Shown here in pieces: positions 8,724 to 18,930 of a DNA stretch of 64,000 bases. Every line of letters starts with the position of its first letter. Position 1 is the stretch's first letter. Under the pieces are notes generated by a model. The model made no database searches. It had not been told where the DNA came from and was given only the letters and a program-made list of their open reading frames with translations. Origin of the DNA: Fonsecaea monophora (Eukaryota > Ascomycota > Eurotiomycetes > Chaetothyriales > Herpotrichiellaceae); the NCBI RefSeq assembly GCF_001642475.1, contig NW_019174040.1, forward strand, positions 1-64,000. Reading direction: 5' to 3'. A program made the translations under genes and the position numbers.

Positions 8724-11096
8724 TCATGACAGTAACAAGTGCAAGTTCTGTTCCTTGGAAATTCGCTCCCACGTTCGGGTCTGATCGCGGCTTCCCGTGC
8801 AAAATGCGCCGACAGGCCGGTCGCGCCGCCTCCATACCTCCTCCATACAGGCCTTCGCCACGGTGATCCTTGTAAACCCCGTGACGGCAAAAGCCCTCTC
8901 GAACCAACCCTTCAGGTACTCCTTCTGCGAAGGGTACAGTGCTTCACACCCGGCCATAAAAGCAGGCCAGGGGGACCCGGTTCCCCGGATGCCAGTCTCT
9001 TTGCACGCAGCTTCGTACGTTTTCAAAGCCTGGATGACGGTCTTGACATGTTCTTGTAGGATCAACGGGTTGACCCTCCTGATTCTTCGGTAGAAGAAGA
9101 TCACGAGAGCAGAATTCAGCGCCTGCACCATCGACTCGCGGGCTAGTTCCACGCTTGGTCTCCGCGTGGTTGAGAGCGCTTGGTCGTCGGCATCCGGGAG
9201 GTCGCTCGTGGCAAACGCACAGACCATGTTTTCTAGTCGTTGCTTTCGTCTTTCGATCGCTTCCATGAACACAATATCGCATTTGTCCTTGTCGAATGCC
9301 ACACTGTCGATGAAATTTGCCAGTCTCGTCGTTTGTGACACAAGACTGAGCCACTTCTCAGATATCCCATAAAGCTCGGTGTACATGCTCGGCGGAAATT
9401 CTCGGCTGTCTTCAAGGTGGATGTCATGCTGTCCGGTCTCATTGTCCTTTTCTGCACCGGCTTCAATCTCGCTGTCCGGGATACATGTGTCGAGTCGCAG
9501 GAAGTCATCCAAGCGAGGGTTGGGCCCCGAGTGAGGCTGTATCGCAGCTACTTCACTGGACCTGGCAGTCCCAACAGCACCTTTTGCCCTGGTTGATTCG
9601 TAGTTACGCAACACGAAAGTACTTTCTTCCACTATCCTTGTCCACGTATAGACATGGTGCAATTCCCTTGCCTTTCGCGAAATGGTCCGTTTCGCGAGTC
9701 CGCGAAGCCGAAGCAGCCGTTCAGCGTCGATCATATACGCCCGAGCGTCTGCTTGATTATCGTACAGAGTCTTTGCGGACATTAGCAATTGTGTGCTACT
9801 TCCGTCGCGATACTTACGGCATATGTCACCATGGCTAGAATTGCCATAAGTAGGTCTTTATATTTAGCAGCATTAGTGCCCTTGATCTCGTTCCGCAAGG
9901 CACAATGCAGGTTTTCCTTTGCCTTGTTGATGTTGTTGGCTGCAAAATCTTGCCAGTATCCCCGAGAAGATTCATCTGTATGGGCTACCATGTGCTTGGC
10001 GGAGAGAGCCAGTAGTGCCTGTAAATTGGCCAGAGCAGCGTGAGATACCGGTTGCGAAACCATGTACGTCAGTCTTGCCAGGGTCAGAACCGCATTGTTC
10101 AGGTTGTTGACTTCCCACGGCGACTTCTTCTCGACAGGCATGATCCGCAATTGAGGCAAGACCCGATCTTTGAAGTGAGTGAGAAGTAGTTGTGCTTCTG
10201 CAGGGTCAATGTCGTCAGGTTTCACGCCTATCTCGCCGCCTAATGACCTCATCGAGGGAGACACGGCTCCAGCGCAGCCGACATCTCTTTCAACCGCGAA
10301 AGTATCGGCATGGTTGATCTGCGGCGCCGCAGGATCAGGAGCGGCAAACAAATCCTGAAGACCGTTGTCGAATGACTGCGGGAATATCTCGGCATTTGTA
10401 AAGTCCAGGTCAAAAAGATCAGGCCAATCCAAGAAGTCGTGTATGTCGCTTAATCTGCCAACTGACTCAATAGATGATAAGTCATTTTCGTGACGCTGAA
10501 CGTCAGTAGCTTGTGGTCCGGACATCGTCTGAACTGATTCACTCCGAGTTAAGCTGCTCCGAGGCTGTGGTGGCGTGGTATCGAGGCTGAAGACCCCAAA
10601 AGGGCCCACAACGAGGCCATCGGCACAGCCTGGTACTCCATCTCGACACCTGCCGTCAAGTTCTGAGAGAGACTCCTCAACAGGCTTATGAGCAAAGTCC
10701 GAACGCAGAGCTTTGCTCATCAGCTCTTGAGTTGCTTCTGAAGATGCCATGTCAGCAGAGATTGCTCAGCTGAGACGCATCCATGAGAAGAATACCTGTG
10801 TAGAGATGATGTCTCACTGACTGGCCTGCCGACTCCGTGCGGCCCTCGTTGTTAGTGGCTCGGCTCCGACTGTCAACCCATTTGAGGTCCTGGCTGAACC
10901 CTTCGCAAGCCGCGCCAACAGCCCTACAAGTGAGACATGTAGGCCGCACCTTGTCACATTTGATGTGACGTCTGCGACAGGTTTTACATCCGCCAAATGT
11001 GTGGCTTCTGGTACGCTTCTTGTTGGCGACTGTTTTCATATTGTGACGCCCCGCGCTGAGAACGTCTGGGGTCCATTGTATGGCTATCTCAGCCAT
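8724..11096 (-). CDS. Zn2Cys6 (GAL4-type) transcription factor
   Basis: Exons 11096-10796, 10737-9818 and 9770-8724 sum to 2268 nt and give 755 residues. The binuclear cluster near residues 36-62 is exact: C-K-T-C, six residues, C, six residues, C-L-T-C, six residues, C, within GGCKTCRRRHIKCDKV. Basic residues before it and a linker after it are typical. The C-terminal 400 or so residues resemble the fungal-specific regulatory domain of the ARG81-like class (MEEVWRRRD...WERI near the end). Methionine 19 (MKTVANKKRTRS) is a possible alternative start. It lies next to the DapA-like aldolase and is the obvious candidate pathway regulator for that enzyme and the oxidase. This is inference from position and from CGG-containing promoter motifs. 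Confidence 0.88.
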
Positions 11097-11569
11097 CAGC
11101 GAGATGCGAGGAGCAGCCGCGGCGTATGACTAGGACCAAACTCAGACGCTCTGTTCTGAGAGGTCCTGCAGTTGATTTAGGATGCTCGTTGTCTGAGGAG
11201 GGGAAGTCGGGAAAGAGTTGCCACGATGATTCAGCCTCGTCCGGATTTGGGGTCGTCGGAGTCACTTTCCTCTTCTGGTCACGCTCCTCCTTGATTGGCC
11301 ACTTCTGATAGACACAAGGCGTGGCCTGGACAGCGTCATAGTGTCACATAACTATGACTTCGAGAGTGTGGAGAAGGACGTGAAGATCGATTGAGCAGTA
11401 GTAGCCCATGAGTCTGACCGATTGGAGCTAGAGGTGGTCTCTGTCCACCAGGAAAACCTTGATGTGGTGAATGGTCCATGGAAAGATTCGTAGCAGAGAC
11501 AATAGACAATGGCATCATCGGATTCTAAACTAGGAAAAGAGCCCAGGGGTTTCGAGAGTGTCTATCGGG
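11097..11569. other. intergenic, nothing recognised
   Basis: 473 bp between the regulator start (5' side) and the 3' end of the kinase pseudogene. It presumably holds the regulator promoter. No convincing gene or repeat. Confidence 0.5.
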
Positions 11570-12405
11570 TCAAGATTTTGAATCACATGGTGACAGAATT
11601 CTAGCTTTCCACCTACTGATCCAAGCTCTCATCTTTGCACAGCAACCCTGTCCGTCAATCGCTTCGAGCATTCTCGCTACATCTTCCATCGAATGAACCG
11701 TATCATGCCAGCATGCCCTTGTCACCTGACGTAGCGGAGCGGGCAGGCTCTGGAGATCAGGAAATTGATTGTTCATGTACCGCTCTTCGACGATGTGCGT
11801 TCGAGTCCGAGACGTTTCAAGCTCGTCTTGGAAGGGAGGCCTGCCCGTCACCACTTCAAAAATCATACATCCAAAGGCGAAGACGTCTGTTTGAACGGTA
11901 GCGATAGATACAGGGCCGGATCGGCGGTATGAGAACCACTCGTGGCAGGAACTGACTTCTGCGCTGTCAATGTTGCAGCCGGCAAAGTCAATCAGCTGTA
12001 CTCGACCATGGGTGTTCAGGATGGCATTGTGACAGCCAACATCGGCATGCACAATCCCTTTGGAGTGGCAGTGTTGTAGTCTGTGCGCGTAGTCCTTCAG
12101 CCACTGGACCTTTCTCCGGATCGAAACATCTTCGTTTGGCGGACGAAGCACTTCTCGGAGAACACGTCCCCGTTCAAGAACAATATCCCTTCTTGAAGTA
12201 GAGGCTAGGAATCGTGCGATGTTCGGGTGTTTTTGCCGAGACGGGCGTACGCTCGACGCTCAACAATGTCCTCGTTGTTGTCGGTGTCGTGGTAGGCTTT
12301 GAGAACCCTCTCCGTGTCAATCACATCCACGACACTTGACTGGCCGGCTGAAAGAAATCGAAGTCCATCGTACGCAATCTCTAGTGTCGGCGTGTCTTGC
12401 TCAGG
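11570..12405 (-). pseudogene. protein-kinase-like gene with frameshift and no start codon
   Basis: Reading the minus strand from 12405, kinase-like sequence begins EQDTPTLEIAYDGLRFLSAG and continues VLKAYHD to RRAYARLGK, then leaves frame at an A5 run (plus-strand T5 at 12230-12234). Kinase similarity resumes in another frame as HPNIARFLAS...IVLERGRVLRE. It then continues to the stop at 11570 with the catalytic loop GIVHADVGCHNAIL (HxDxxxxN kept), LIDFAGCNID in place of DFG, and a normal C-lobe with TDVFAFGCMIFEV. The N-terminal frame has a stop just upstream (TTA TGA CCT GAG) and no ATG. Two defects suggest a pseudogene, although a sequencing error at the homopolymer could explain the internal one and an unseen exon the missing start. 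The family is the short fungal Ser/Thr kinase-like group. Confidence 0.65.
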
Positions 12406-13785
12406 TCATAAGTGCATCGCATAATGAGGCTCTGCCACCGAGGGACATCTCCTCTGTTGACGGGTAAGGAGGACAAAGGGAAGAGGGAAACAAATTGGGA
12501 GCTTGTGTTGACGCCGGTTTCAAATGACGTGCAATTTGACTATAAGAACGCGTACCAAATAAGCTTAACCAGCGCGGAGTTTTGGGGCGGGGGTGGAACT
12601 TAAATCATTCAGTCATTTGAAACAATTCGGCACCTATGACAATCCACCCAGCCACTAAGGACCTTTGTCAAAACCACCCCGTTCTCTAGTACAGGTGGAT
12701 TATCTCTCCAAGAGATCTCGCTCAACCTCAAATCAGTAGAGCTCTCTTGCTCGACCGAGATCAACGCACCCAGTTGACTTGTGCGATCTCAAGTGTCAAT
12801 CCCCAATTTTGGCACCACTCGCATCGCCCTCCTTTGACCGATGGGAGCGTGTCGAGATCTGCATCATGTGCGGCATCGTTACAGCGCGGGCCTGGCTTGG
12901 GCGACTTCGGACACCTTTTGACCAGTCGAGTCTCAATCTTGTGTTTTGGCAGCGGTGGTGCTCTTTGGCAGTCTCGTTTTTCGGCAATTGAAATGCCATG
13001 GCAACACATTATGCTCGAGACCTGATGGAATGTGTTTGCTGACGGATCTGTCGTCCTACCGAGTGTGATGGGCAACGAGGCTGAGGTAGCGCAGATGACC
13101 CTTGATATACTAGCAGATGTCGGGATCGCAGTGAACGAAGACTTGGATACAGGGCTCTTGCTCATGTCACCAGGTCACATTTCAACGTTGCCGGCAAGTG
13201 TCGAGTTTCTTCTGGTAATACAGCAACTATGGTGTTCGCGATGAACGAGACGCGATCAGCTCCTCGAATATTACCCCTTGTATGCAAATGTGACATTGCG
13301 GAATATCATGGGTGCTTCTATTCAACATTCATGTTGTCTCTACTCCGCAATACTTCTTGGTATCCGTACACGTCCGTTCATCATTCCAAGTATCAGCCAT
13401 CAACACTGATGGGTTCCAAACATGTAATCCTCTGCTTCGAGCCTGGCTCCCGCTTGAAAACGACAGTCGCGCCAATGCTATTCACAGCGCTTGTTCACTA
13501 ATCCTAACAAACTCTCGCGACAAGGAGCACCTGTCTAGGCCAGCCATGTACCCCTCGCTGCCCCTCGTCCTCCGCACAATCCTGAATCCCGGTCACGCAA
13601 TTTCGGGACAGTAACAAACCATCGAGATACATTAGTAATTCGACGACACTGCAAAATCATATACTTTTCTCATCTTCTAAACCACCTTGTTTATTAGCAT
13701 TGATTGTCTGGCGTCCTTCACTGCGTCCTTCGATCTGATCGGGAAACAGGAATCCAAAGAAGAGAAAGAAAATCACTTCGACAAA
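12406..13785. other. intergenic, no gene supported (1.4 kb)
   Basis: Contains mutually overlapping frames on both strands around 12747-13244 (longest 134 codons, -). None has a recognisable domain or a start/splice pattern I trust. The last 150 bp before 13786 should hold the SDR promoter. Confidence 0.45.
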
Positions 13786-14653
13786 ATGGTATCCGACAAG
13801 TTCTATGCTATTGTAGCAGGCATTGGCCCAGCAACTGGGAGGTCAGTCGCTCTGCGCTTCGCCGAGGCGTATCCAGTGGTCCTGCTGTCGCGTCAGTCGG
13901 ACAGCTACAAGGATGTCGTTGCGCAGATCAACAAGAATGGCGGAAAAGCAATCGGCATCTCCGCCGACGTGACGGACCCGGCTTCCTTTGCTTCGGCACT
14001 CGAAACCATCAAGAAGGACTTTGCGGATTTGCACCTTGTCGCCGCGATCTACAACGTCCGCCCCAACCTGCGGCAAAGCCGTAAACCGTTCCTCGAGCTG
14101 ACGCGGGCGGATCTGGACACGAGTCTCACCGGTAACATGTAATTATGTGTCTCCCCATGATGTCAAGCTAGGACCGTATCTAACGGGCCGGGTGCGCGCT
14201 CTAGCGGTGGTCTCTTCAACTTTGCTCAGGGCGTAGTGCCGCTGCTTCTCGAGTCTGTGGATCGTTCCCCATTGCCGCCGACCCTGATCGTCACCGGAGC
14301 GACCGCATCTATCAGAGGCTCCAAGTTGTGGTCTGTTATCGCGGCCGGGAAATCTGGGGCGCGCATCTTGACACAGTCCCTCGCCAGGGAGTTTGGCCCC
14401 GCGGGAGTTCACGTCGCACACGCCATCATCGACGGCGGCATTGATGTCCCGGACGCGGAGCATGCTGATCGCAACGATGCTGCACCGGACGGCAAATTGA
14501 GTCCCTACGCTGTAAGTCGTCTCGACATGTGCTGTCAAAATTGGAAGCTAATCTGTGGTCAAGATCGCCGAGAGCTACTGGAGTCTGCATACGCAGCACA
14601 AATCTGCCTGGACGCAGGAGATTGACTTGCGGCCGTTCAACGAGAAATTTTAA
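13786..14653 (+). CDS. atypical short-chain dehydrogenase/reductase (SDR)
   Basis: Exons 13786-14138, 14205-14511 and 14564-14653 give 249 residues. The first donor is GTAATT after AAC AT, which restores the frame into GGLFNFAQGVVPLLL. The Rossmann entry reads VAGIGPATGRSVALRF, a variant of TGxxxGxG. SADVTDPASF (adenine-side Asp) and the strand TLIVTGATAS are present. The usual YxxxK motif is replaced by SVIAAGKSG: the lysine is kept but Ile stands where Tyr is expected. The C-terminus SYWSLHTQHKSAWTQEIDLRPF is typical of a fungal/bacterial 'glucose/ribitol dehydrogenase-like' SDR group. The substrate is unknown and classical SDR catalysis is doubtful. The next gene downstream is a CmcJ-like oxygenase, and the two could act together. 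Confidence 0.85.
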
Positions 14654-15516
14654 CTGATATAGTCTACGCAGGACCACGTTGAAGAATGGATCGAGGAAAA
14701 ATACGAATGACGCAGCTCAAATGGTGATTTGGGGCACCTACGTGCTTGTTGCTGTCGCGGTGAGTACGGTCACCCTCTACAGGGAGGCGGATGAAGTGCG
14801 AGGTATGTAGCGAAGCTGTACTCGGTACGGAAGCTCGCAATACCCATCGATCGACCAATGAACCAATAAGACAGCTAGACAAGCCAGGGCGCCCAGGGAT
14901 ACCTACATCATTATAAATACACATATATGTAATACGCTCTTTTCCTCAGCGGGCACCTAGGTACGAAAGAAGATAATATCTGATTACACCATTCAGTGCA
15001 AAGCCATTGACAGGGTCCCAAACGCCTGTGACGGTATCGCCATACGCGTTTCTACCGTTGTACGAGGTATGGCTGGGCTGTTCGATCACTGTGGACACTT
15101 CCTTCCCCTCCCCATATAGCCCACATATAACTAGTTACCAAACAAGGCCAAGTTCTGTGGCTCTACGCTAGCAAGTATCAAGTATCCATTCAAAAATGGC
15201 CAACATCACGCTCAATGTGAATCAATAGATCAATTATCATTCAAAAAGACGGCATTGGAGAACATTGACGACTGGCGTGCTTTTTGCATGTATTGCGTGC
15301 TTGAAGAGCGACACAGATGACAAATTGACGGGCGTTGGCCTGTGATGCGGATGGTCAATGCCGAGACGGATGTCGAGGGCCCTGGGATAGATGGGTATTA
15401 GTTATATCATCGATAGTCCTGCCTCTCGACGTTCTTTGTTTGGTATCTAGTATACTTGGACACCTAAGCTCGAATTGCACTGTTTGACATTTTCCAGTAA
15501 CAAAAGAGTATCGAAT
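14654..15516. other. intergenic, nothing recognised
   Basis: 863 bp between the SDR and the CmcJ-like gene, both on the plus strand. It includes an AT-rich stretch (about 14913-14935) with ATACACATATATG. No coding evidence. Confidence 0.5.
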
Positions 15517-16667
15517 ATGGCCACAGCAGCAGTCCAACACGCCCCTGGCAATACTCTGGGGCAAGTCGTCGAGCCTCTCGTCCAGACCAACAAGCCCGCC
15601 AAACGCGATGTCGCCGCCGAGGTGTACTACTACAAGGACCCTGGTGACGGATCTCTCCCTGCTCCTTCATACGTCGGGTATGTAATCCTCCCATCAGAGT
15701 AGTGGACCAGAAATAGAACAAAAAAAGATTCTTGATTCTAAATCCTTGGGGGGTGTAACAGAAAACCCGACTCGTATCTACGCCCCCACGTCACCCAGAA
15801 CGTCGTCATCCACGATATCGCCGGCGACGAGGACAAATACACCCTCGACAGCCACGGGTTTCAGTACTTGAAGCATGAGAGCGCAGAGAAGGACTTTGTC
15901 GACGACGACAAGATCAAGGCGGAATATTACCCGGAAATCGAGCAGTTGTTGAAAGATGCGTGAGTTTCCTACGTTTCCCCTTTTTTCGTGTGTTGTTGTT
16001 GTCTTGATCGGGCCAGAAGGGGGGGGAGGGTAAATATATACTAACCATGTTCGAACAGCACGGGGGCTTCTCGCGTCTTGATCTTCGACCACACGATCCG
16101 TCGCGCGACGTCGGACGTCCGTGACGTTGGCGGCCAGCGTCGCGGGCCTGCGCGCCGCGTGCACATCGACCAGTCATACACGGCGTCGGAGAACCGGGTG
16201 CGGTACCATCTCCCCGACGAGGCGGAGGAGCTGCTCAAGAAACGGTTCCAGATCATCAATGTCAGTACCATGACACAAACTCACCACTGCCCCCTCTTCT
16301 CCTTACCTAGGTATCTAATCACCCCTGGTGAAAAAAACAGGTCTGGCGCCCCATCAAACCCATCCTGCGCGACCCGCTCACCCTGGCCGCCGCCCACTCC
16401 GTGCCCGAGTCCGACCTCATCCCCGCGAAACTCATCTACCCTGACCGCGAGGGCGAGACGTACGCGGTCCGCCCGAACCCCAAGCACCAGTGGTTCTTCA
16501 AGTACGCCCAGCAGCCCAACGAGCCGCTGCTGATCAAGTGCTACGACTCGCTGGACGACGGGCGGGCGCGGCGGATCCCGCACACGGCGTTTGTTGACCC
16601 GGAGTACGAGAATGCGCCACCGAGGGAGAGCATCGAGGTCAGGACGCTGGTGTTTTATGATTATTAG
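15517..16667 (+). CDS. CmcJ / GA4-desaturase-like family oxygenase
   Basis: Exons 15517-15677, 15762-15959, 16059-16260 and 16341-16667 sum to 888 nt and give 295 residues. The protein fits the fungal CmcJ/NvfI/AsaB-like group, whose members are Fe(II)/2-oxoglutarate-type hydroxylases or desaturases, often in secondary metabolism. Visible signatures: SYVGKPDSYLRPHVTQNVVIHD near the N-terminus, the conserved block RRVHIDQSYTASENRVRYHLP (HxD pair), VWRPIKPILRDPLTLAAAHSVP and KHQWFFKYAQQPNEPLLIKCYD. The C-terminal end is RRIPHTAFVDPEYENAPPRESIEVR with a conserved His and Arg. The reaction is unknown. The upstream SDR (14653) is the only nearby enzyme that could act with it, and no synthase gene is visible, so this is not a classical biosynthetic cluster. 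Confidence 0.87.
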
Positions 16668-17285
16668 GTCACATACACATCACACTCGCACACAGAGAGG
16701 GGGAGAGAAGACAGAGAGAGGGTGTGTTTCGGAGAAATTTGGATAGTTTATTTTAATCTTATAGGGTTCGATTCATCTCTCCCCATCATAAGTATCGTCG
16801 TCGTCGTATTTCTTTGAGGTTTGGCATTCAACGACTACCAAGTACAGTACGTAGAGATAGATGGCCTGGAGGAAGCAGAGGACGAAGGGGAAGAGGGGAG
16901 ATCAATTCATGTTACAGTCACATGACTCTTCTCTTGTTACAGTCACGTGTACTCTACTGTCAAAGTCACAGGACTGTAACAGTAATCAGCAAATCACGTA
17001 CGCTGCACCCAGTGAATGCGTCGAGAAAGCAAATGTTCTATATGTTGATTTCACTCGAGTCCTTCTTCCCTGGCTTTCTACAGCCACGGCCATGAACGTT
17101 GAGACCGTCCATGCTTGGAATACTCTATGATATTCGTGCGCAACAGAAAATCGTTGTTCGGATACAAAGTACATCTTATATACATCAAACACACATACAC
17201 ACATACACATATACCCATAAAATCCCAGACCGTCTCATTTTGGCAGCCGCACTGAAAAAGAACTTTATGTATCTCTATTCATAGT
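16668..17285. other. convergent intergenic region with repeated GTTACAGTCAC elements
   Basis: 618 bp between two gene 3' ends. GTTACAGTCAC occurs directly at 16911 and 16935, with an inverted partial copy (GGACTGTAAC) at 16971-16980. The second copy runs into a CACGTG palindrome. A CA/TA-rich microsatellite lies at about 17186-17214. No coding sequence. Confidence 0.6.
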
Positions 17286-18907
17286 CTACTCCTCTCGATC
17301 AGCCGCTGTCCTCTCGTCAAGGTTACTCCTTCTCCCCACGCCCGGCCCCGGCGACCCGCTGTGACAGCGACACAGACTCGGCGACCCTTCGAGCGAGAGC
17401 TCCTCGGGATCTTCCGAGTACTTGGGCAGCGTGGCGCTCCCGTCGAGCCACCTGCAGGTTAGAATCTGGATGGGCATTCGAACCCGGATCTCAAAGTGTT
17501 TGCGACTGCTCTCGCTCACCTCTACAAAGGCTGAGATGGTGATCTGTAGAGGAGGCATTAGTCGATACTCGAGGAATAAAGAAGTGGAAGGGGGTATCTG
17601 CTTACCAGCAGAGAATGACGGACGTAGAGACACCTGTACGCCGTGTCCGCATGGATGCGCGAGCATGACGGCATTTGCAGCATGGCCGTCTCATAGAGGA
17701 AATTGCCCTCGCTGTCTTCGTGGACCGACATGGATCGACTTCGCCGCGGGGTGTCTTTCTCAATGACCGTGCCGTTGGCGTGAGAAACCGCCATATTCTC
17801 ACCCACGGCGCTGATGCGGCGGAATGCGCGCTGGTGCAGAGGATCCCGCTTGACCCGCTTCGTGTACAGGACTGCCTTGGACCGCGACTGTTCTCGGTGC
17901 GCCATCCCCGTGCGCGTCTGATACTGCACTTCCTCGACCATGGCTACGGTGATTTGCTGCCAGAAACGGTCTGGCTGGGTCGAGATCTTCATCTTCATGG
18001 GTAGTTGTCCGCCCACGGGACAGGATTTGGCCGCGAGGGAGAAGCCATATCCGAGGCCGTGGAGGAGGCCGTGGACTTGGTAAGGTTCGATCATTTCAAG
18101 TGAACATACACACGGGATGCGCACCAGCGTGACGGGCTGCTTGAATGTCGCCGAGATTGATGGGCGGCCAGACTCTACCGCAGTGGCCGTGAGGTGGTAA
18201 AACACCTTGCCCATGGGCAGGTCAATGGTCTCCGGGAACGAGGATGCCAGCGGAAGCTCGAAGTTGTAGTTGTACACGCCGGGACTGAATACCCGTGCCG
18301 CCTTTGCGGGATCTCTCTCCTTGTCGAGAAAGTCCCACATGTGGTCGACGACGCTTTCGTCCAATACCTTTTTTAATCGTCTTACTCTCCACGACTCCGG
18401 CCAGATGGTCCGGCTGACTCCCTGGAAGTCGAGCGAGAGTTTACCCAGTGTCGTCTCCTGCACGACCCTCAACCGCATCACCCCTCTCAGAACCGCGGAT
18501 GTGTGTTCCAGATTGTGTGGGAAGTCAAATCCTTCCAAAAACAATACCGGCTCTGCAAGATCGAAGGCCACGCTGAATGCATCGTTCCGGGTGATCTCGA
18601 CGGGTTCCAGACTCTGGTCGGAATGCTTGGACAGATTTTGACTCGATGTCTTTAGGTACGGAGGACGTCGAGAGCTCTCCCTGGTACCACCAACTCCCTT
18701 CCGCACGGTCTTGGTGTCGTCGGTCTTGCCCTTGGCCGAGAAATTGATCGGGTTGGCAAGCGGCGACAACCAAGAATCCGCCGTTGGTAAGGACACGGGG
18801 CGTGTCTGGAAATACGCCTCGTTGCCCTCCTGCGCTTCGTGCGCTTTTTGAGTCGAGAGGAAGAGTCGGCCCTCGATTGCGGACGTTATCTCCTTGTAAC
18901 CTTCCAT
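17286..18907 (-). CDS. arrestin-like (ART family) protein
   Basis: Exons 18907-17606 and 17543-17286 (62-nt intron) give 519 residues. Arrestin-fold adaptors recruit Rsp5-type ubiquitin ligases to plasma-membrane transporters. After about 110 low-complexity residues comes an arrestin-N-like segment (SVAFDLAEPVLFLEGFDF...VLRGVMRLRV). It is followed by FSPGVYNYNFELPLASSFPETIDLPMGKVFYHLTA, the hallmark of the class, and an arrestin-C segment (CPVGGQLPMKMKI...ISAFVEVSESSRKHFEIRVRMPIQILTCRW). A C-terminal LPKY resembles a weak PY/LPxY contact for Rsp5. The start is the ATG of MEGYKE, because the longer reading would begin at GTG and cross a C19 run 4 nt upstream. Confidence 0.85.
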
Positions 18908-18911
18908 CCTC

Positions 18912-18930
18912 GGGGGGGGGGGGGGGGGGG
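18912..18930. repeat. G19 homopolymer (C19 in the arrestin-gene leader)
   Basis: Nineteen consecutive G on the plus strand, ending 4 nt upstream of the arrestin-like start codon on the minus strand. It therefore sits in the 5' leader as poly-C. Length is likely variable and prone to sequencing error. Confidence 0.85.

Noticed and set aside
12761..13165. 134-codon minus-strand frame as a gene
   Set aside because: No domain and competing frames on the other strand; could be a relic but nothing proves it.
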